Shown: positions 60,707 through 64,000 of the stretch, one piece after another | Layout: every line of letters starts with the position of its first letter | Numbering within the stretch: the first letter of the stretch is position 1 | NCBI RefSeq assembly: GCF_003121625.1 | Contig: NZ_QDDJ01000020.1 | Coordinates: 41,998-105,997, forward strand | DNA from: Ornithinimicrobium cavernae | Lineage (GTDB): Bacteria > Actinomycetota > Actinomycetes > Actinomycetales > Dermatophilaceae | Reading direction: 5' to 3' | DNA: 64,000 bases | Made by a program: the position numbers and the translations under genes | The notes under the pieces: model-generated | The model's input: the letters and a program-made list of their open reading frames with translations, nothing else | What the model was told of the DNA's origin: nothing | Databases searched by the model: none

Positions 60707-61809
60707 ACACCCTGATCATCGGTGCGGGGCAGGCCGGCCTGACCACCGCGCACCTGCTCACCCGCGCCGGTCGCGACTGCCTCGTCGTCGACGCCGCCCA
60801 CCGCGTCGGTGACAACTGGCGTCACCAGTACGACTCGCTCACCCTGTTCACCCCGAACCGGGTGAACGGCCTGCCGGGCCAGCCCTTCCCGGGGCGGCCC
60901 TGGGACTTCCCCGGCAAGGACGAGGTGGGCGACTACCTCGAGCTGTATGCCGCGCAGCTGGCTCTGCCGGTCCGGCTCGGCACCCGCGTGGGGCACCTGG
61001 GGAGCGACGGCTCCGGGTTCCGCGCCCAGACCTCGACCGGGGTGGTGCACTGTCGCAACGTGGTCATCGCCACCGGCCCGTCCGGTCGCACCCCAGCGGT
61101 CCCGGCCTGTGCCGACGACCTCGACCCGGCGATCCTGCAGCTGCACTCCAGCGAGTACCGCCGGCCGGGGCAGCTGCGGGACGGCCCGGCGCTGGTCGTC
61201 GGCGCGGCCCACTCCGGGTGCGACATCGCTCTGGAGCTGGCCGCGTCCCGGCCGACGACGCTGGTCGGTCGCGACCCCGGGCAGGTGCCCGTCTCCTGGG
61301 ACAGCCCGGCCTTCAAGGTCGTCCTGTCCGCGCTGGTGGTCGCCCAGCGGCACGTGCTCACGCGGCGGACGCCGATGGGGCGGCGCCAGCGCGGCCACGT
61401 GCTGGCCCACGGCGGCCCGATGCTGCGGGTCAAGCGGGCGGACCTCGCGGACGCGGGGGTCGTGCGGTCGCACGCACGCGTGGTGGGCACGGTCGACGGG
61501 CAGCCCCAGCTCGACGACGGCAAGGTCGTCGAGGTGGCCAATGTCATCTGGGCGACCGGCTACCGGCACGACTACTCGTGGCTGGACCTGCCCGTGCTGG
61601 ACGAGTCGGGGTGGCCGCGGGAGTTCCGCGGCGTGGCCCGGGACGTGGACGGCGTGTTCTTCTGCGGTCTGTCCTACCAGTACGCCTTCTCCTCGATGCT
61701 GCTGCACGGGGTCGGTCGGGACGCGGAGTACCTCACGCGCCGCATCCTCGCCCGCGACCCGTCCGCGGCCCCCGCGGACACACTGTCGCTGCTGCCCCGG
61801 GCGGAGTAG
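60673..61809 (+). CDS. Flavin-dependent monooxygenase/NAD(P)-binding oxidoreductase
   Basis: The 378-residue protein begins DTLIIGAGQAGLTTAHLLTR (FAD-binding GxGxxG). It has RVGDNWRHQYDSLTLFTPNR, as in YpdA/CzcO-like proteins, and a second nucleotide-binding motif, VVGAAHSGCDIALELA (NADPH). ATGYRHDYSWLD and a C-terminal FFCGLSYQYAFSS are typical of the family. It probably oxidises a small molecule with NADPH and oxygen. The start ATG is in the GGAGGACCCCATG context. It precedes the LuxR gene by 21 bases, possibly in one operon. Confidence 0.87.
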   Translation: MSTATGADRAVDTLIIGAGQAGLTTAHLLTRAGRDCLVVDAAHRVGDNWRHQYDSLTLFTPNRVNGLPGQPFPGRPWDFPGKDEVGDYLELYAAQLALPVRLGTRVGHLGSDGSGFRAQTSTGVVHCRNVVIATGPSGRTPAVPACADDLDPAILQLHSSEYRRPGQLRDGPALVVGAAHSGCDIALELAASRPTTLVGRDPGQVPVSWDSPAFKVVLSALVVAQRHVLTRRTPMGRRQRGHVLAHGGPMLRVKRADLADAGVVRSHARVVGTVDGQPQLDDGKVVEVANVIWATGYRHDYSWLDLPVLDESGWPREFRGVARDVDGVFFCGLSYQYAFSSMLLHGVGRDAEYLTRRILARDPSAAPADTLSLLPRAE

Positions 61810-61830
61810 CCTGCGGTTGGAGGACTGAGC

Positions 61831-63627
61831 ATGGACCCGGACGGGCTCGCGCGGGCGCGAGGCGCCGACGGCCGGCCCCGGCAGGACCCGGGGCCGGGCG
61901 GACACGAGGTCGCGCCGGTGCCGGGCCCGGCCGCTGTGTCCGAGTCAGTCGCCGCGCCCGACCTGGTCGCCAGGGGGACCAGCGAGTTCCTCACGGGCCA
62001 CAGTGACGCGGCCGTCCGCTCCCTGCAGGAGGCCTATCGCCTCCAGACCCAGGCCGGGGCCGCCTCGGCGGCACTGCGCACGGCGTTCCTGCTGGCGACG
62101 ATCTTCGACCGCACCAGCCAGCACTCCCTGTTCCAGGGCTGGCTCGGGCGGGCGCAACGGCACCTGACCTCGCTCGCCGCGACCAGCCCTGACGTGCCGG
62201 TGGAGCGCGGTCTCGTCGCGATGCTCGAGCTGCGCCGGGCCCTGGCCGGGGGGCGGTTCGACCTGATGGGCCCCCTCGCCGAGGAGATCAGTGCGGTCGG
62301 GCTCCGGCACGGCGACCCCGACCTCATCGCGCTGGGCGCGCTGTGCCGGGGACGTCTGGCGATCTACGGCGGAGACGTGGCCGGCGGCCTGACCCTGCTC
62401 GACGAGGCCGTCACCGGGGTGCTGGCCGGCGACGTGAGCCCGCTGACGGCCGGCGTCGTCTACTGCACGGCGATCGAGGGTTGCCAGGAGATCGGTGCGC
62501 TCGACCGGTTGTGCCAGTGGACCGAGGGGCTGGTGACCTGGTGCGGTGACCAGCCAGGGCTCGCGGCCTACGCCGGGGCCTGCGCACTGCACCACGGCCA
62601 GGTCCTCACGCTCAAGGGGGACTGGGACCGGGCCCTGGAGATGTTCGCGGCCGCGCACACCCGCTATCTGAGCCAGGGCGAACGGGGCGCGGCGGGTGCC
62701 GCCCAGCGTGAGCGTGGCGACCTGCTGCGGGTGCGCGGGGACCTGGCGGGTGCCGAGGAGGCTTACCAGTATGCGGTGGGGCTGGGCTGTGACCCCCAGC
62801 CCGGTCTCGCTCTGCTCTGGTTGGCGCGGGGGAGACGGGAGGCCGCGTCGGCGGCGGTCCGTCGCTGGCTCGACGAGACCCAGCTTCCGGCCCAGCGCAC
62901 CCAGCACCTCCCGGCTGTCATCGAGGTGCTGATCGGGGTCGGTGACGACGGACTCGCCCGCACGCTCGCCGAGGAGCTGGACTCGCGGGCGGCACTGACC
63001 GGCTGCGAGCCGGTGGCCGCGGCCGCGGCGCAGGTGCATGCTCTCGTGGAGCTCGCGAGCGGCGACGCCGCCGCCGCACTGCCGTATGCCCGCAAGGCGA
63101 TCCAGCTCTGGCTCGCCGTCGACGCCCCCTATGAGGGGGCGCGCTCCAGGCTCGTCCTGGCCCGTGCCCTGGAGACGCTCGGGGACGAGGACTCCGCGGT
63201 CCAGGAGCTGCGTGAGGCAGCCACGGTGCTGCAGGGCCTCGAGGTGGCGGTCGACTCGGCACTGGGCGCCCTCGGTGGGGGACCCCGCGCCGCAGGGTTC
63301 GCGCCCAGTGCGCGGGAGGGGACCGGGGGAGCAGGGGCACGCTTCGGCTCTGCCTCTGCTCCTGGTCCTGGGGGCGGAACCGTGGCTGGAGGGGCCGCGC
63401 ACCTGACCGAGCGTGAGGTGGAGGTGCTCCGCCTCGTGGCGGCCGGCCACAGCAACCGACAGATCGCGACCCAGCTGGTGCTGAGCGAGCGCACGGTCGC
63501 CCGCCACCTGAGCAACATCTTCGGCAAGCTGCGGGTCGGCTCCCGCACGGCGGCTGCCGCCTATGCCTTCGAGCACGGTCTGGGCCCCTCGGTAGCGGCA
63601 CCGCCGCAGTCCGCTGACCTGCAGTGA
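61831..63627 (+). CDS. LuxR-type transcriptional regulator with TPR-like sensor domain
   Basis: The 598-residue protein lacks an ATP-binding P-loop. Residues about 45-470 are helical with TPR-like spacing ([20 protein letters not shown] and so on). A low-complexity hinge (Gly/Ala/Ser, about 470-520) leads to the C-terminal LuxR helix-turn-helix: [57 protein letters not shown]. It is probably a signal-sensing activator; the linked flavoprotein may be its target or inducer producer. ATG 61831 follows GGAGGACTGAGC. Confidence 0.88.
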   Translation: MDPDGLARARGADGRPRQDPGPGGHEVAPVPGPAAVSESVAAPDLVARGTSEFLTGHSDAAVRSLQEAYRLQTQAGAASAALRTAFLLATIFDRTSQHSLFQGWLGRAQRHLTSLAATSPDVPVERGLVAMLELRRALAGGRFDLMGPLAEEISAVGLRHGDPDLIALGALCRGRLAIYGGDVAGGLTLLDEAVTGVLAGDVSPLTAGVVYCTAIEGCQEIGALDRLCQWTEGLVTWCGDQPGLAAYAGACALHHGQVLTLKGDWDRALEMFAAAHTRYLSQGERGAAGAAQRERGDLLRVRGDLAGAEEAYQYAVGLGCDPQPGLALLWLARGRREAASAAVRRWLDETQLPAQRTQHLPAVIEVLIGVGDDGLARTLAEELDSRAALTGCEPVAAAAAQVHALVELASGDAAAALPYARKAIQLWLAVDAPYEGARSRLVLARALETLGDEDSAVQELREAATVLQGLEVAVDSALGALGGGPRAAGFAPSAREGTGGAGARFGSASAPGPGGGTVAGGAAHLTEREVEVLRLVAAGHSNRQIATQLVLSERTVARHLSNIFGKLRVGSRTAAAAYAFEHGLGPSVAAPPQSADLQ

Positions 63628-63671
63628 TGACGCCTGACAGACCCGTCGGACACCTGCTGTTGGGCCGGAGT

Positions 63672-63701
63672 TGGCCCACCCGCACATCTGGTGCTACAGT
63701 T
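63672..63701 (+). promoter_or_regulatory. Upstream rRNA-operon promoter (P1-like)
   Basis: TTGGCC (63672-63677) and TACAGT (63696-63701) are spaced 18 bases apart. The position about 300 bases before the expected 16S gene fits a first promoter of a multi-promoter actinobacterial rRNA operon. Confidence 0.5.
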
Positions 63702-63784
63702 ACATCTCGCCGCTGCGGCCACGCCGCGCGGACAACCTTGTCGAAGGACCTGGCCAGGGCGCTCTCAACAGAGAGAAAGCCGAT

Positions 63785-63813
63785 TTGGACAAGCGACACC
63801 GACAAGTTAGACT
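63785..63813 (+). promoter_or_regulatory. Main rRNA-operon promoter
   Basis: TTGGAC (63785-63790), a 17-base spacer and TAGACT (63808-63813) match the consensus of actinobacterial rRNA promoters. The flanks are AT-rich relative to the window. Confidence 0.75.
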
Positions 63814-64000
63814 GAACAGGTTGCCCCAAACACTGTGACTGGTTGTGGTGGGTGGTGTGTGTCCGATCTTTGAGAACTCAACAGCGTGTCAGTAATCGAT
63901 GCCAATTTTCCTGTCCTGGGGCATGGTGTGCATTCTTTGTGGGTGTGTGTTGTGTTCTGGTGGCAAGGATTTCTTTGAATTTGATGGATGAGTCAGTTGA
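63814..64000 (+). other. rRNA operon leader with conserved antitermination-type motif, cut by window edge
   Basis: The leader holds CTTTGAGAACTCAACAGCGT (63868-63887), the conserved BoxA-like element upstream of actinobacterial 16S genes, then AT-richer, T-rich spacer. No start of mature 16S sequence (AGTTTGATC...) is visible before position 64000, so the gene itself lies outside. Between 63628 and 63671 there is only upstream sequence. Confidence 0.75.

Overview
The window is high-GC DNA (nearly all coding regions favour G or C in the third codon position) with GTG and TTG starts, many 1 to 4 base gene overlaps, and a set of division genes (yggS, sepF, yggT, divIVA/wag31, a DksA-type zinc finger gene, lspA) typical of Actinomycetota. 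The last bases carry an actinobacterial rRNA promoter (TTGGAC, 17 bases, TAGACT) and a leader motif (TTTGAGAACTCAACAG), so a 16S rRNA gene almost certainly begins just past the right edge. A member of the Micrococcales, perhaps close to Intrasporangiaceae/Ornithinimicrobiaceae, is my best guess from style alone; the window does not prove it.

Layout. (1) 0-1.9 kb: 3' part of a phospholipase-D-like gene. (2) 2.1-13.6 kb: a polymorphic-toxin locus. A 3138-residue secreted RHS/YD-repeat protein with VWA, PKD and DUF11-like domains ends in an AHH/HNH-type nuclease tip. It is translationally coupled to a two-domain putative immunity gene, which is coupled to a gene for an M50-type membrane metalloprotease with a helical-repeat tail. 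(3) 13.7-20.8 kb: exported or stand-alone proteins (DUF305 lipoprotein, LVIVD-repeat protein, a duplicated pterin-dehydratase-like/VOC protein, a secreted SGNH hydrolase). (4) 20.9-25.6 kb: polar amino acid ABC importer, FAD-dependent oxidoreductase and a GntR regulator. (5) 25.6-29.7 kb: SigE-family ECF sigma factor with a membrane partner, divergent from malate synthase G.

(6) 29.9-37.4 kb: a catabolic operon with an AhpD-like protein, CoA-transferase, enoyl-CoA hydratase, tripartite tricarboxylate transporter (TctC-B-A), an orphan permease-like protein and a TetR regulator. (7) 37.4-38.4 kb: remnants of a MerR-type metal-response locus and a nested 73-base palindrome. (8) 38.4-46.6 kb: a second catabolic module. 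GntR regulator, HMG-CoA-lyase-like enzyme and CoA-transferase run leftward; HyuA/HyuB-type hydantoinase, a cysteine hydrolase and an NTF2-like protein run rightward. The divergent promoter carries two copies of a TGCATGCAATCT site. (9) 46.6-53.0 kb: a third module with a SagB/nitroreductase-like protein, MaoC-type hydratase, acyl-CoA ligase, APC permease, TetR regulator and arylamine N-acetyltransferase-like enzyme, with a strong palindrome over the MaoC promoter.

(10) 53.1-63.6 kb: a small anchored protein, then the conserved division/housekeeping block (yggS-sepF-yggT-divIVA, DksA-like, lspA, RluA-family pseudouridine synthase), a META-domain lipoprotein, a PQ-loop-like membrane protein, a flavoprotein and a LuxR-type regulator. 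(11) 63.6-64 kb: rRNA promoters and leader.

Regions 4, 6, 8 and 9 look like an accessory catabolic zone: each pairs enzymes acting on small carboxylates, amides or amino acids with a local regulator, and three of the four also carry a transporter. The actual substrates cannot be read from sequence. No insertion sequence, CRISPR array, tRNA or complete rRNA was found.
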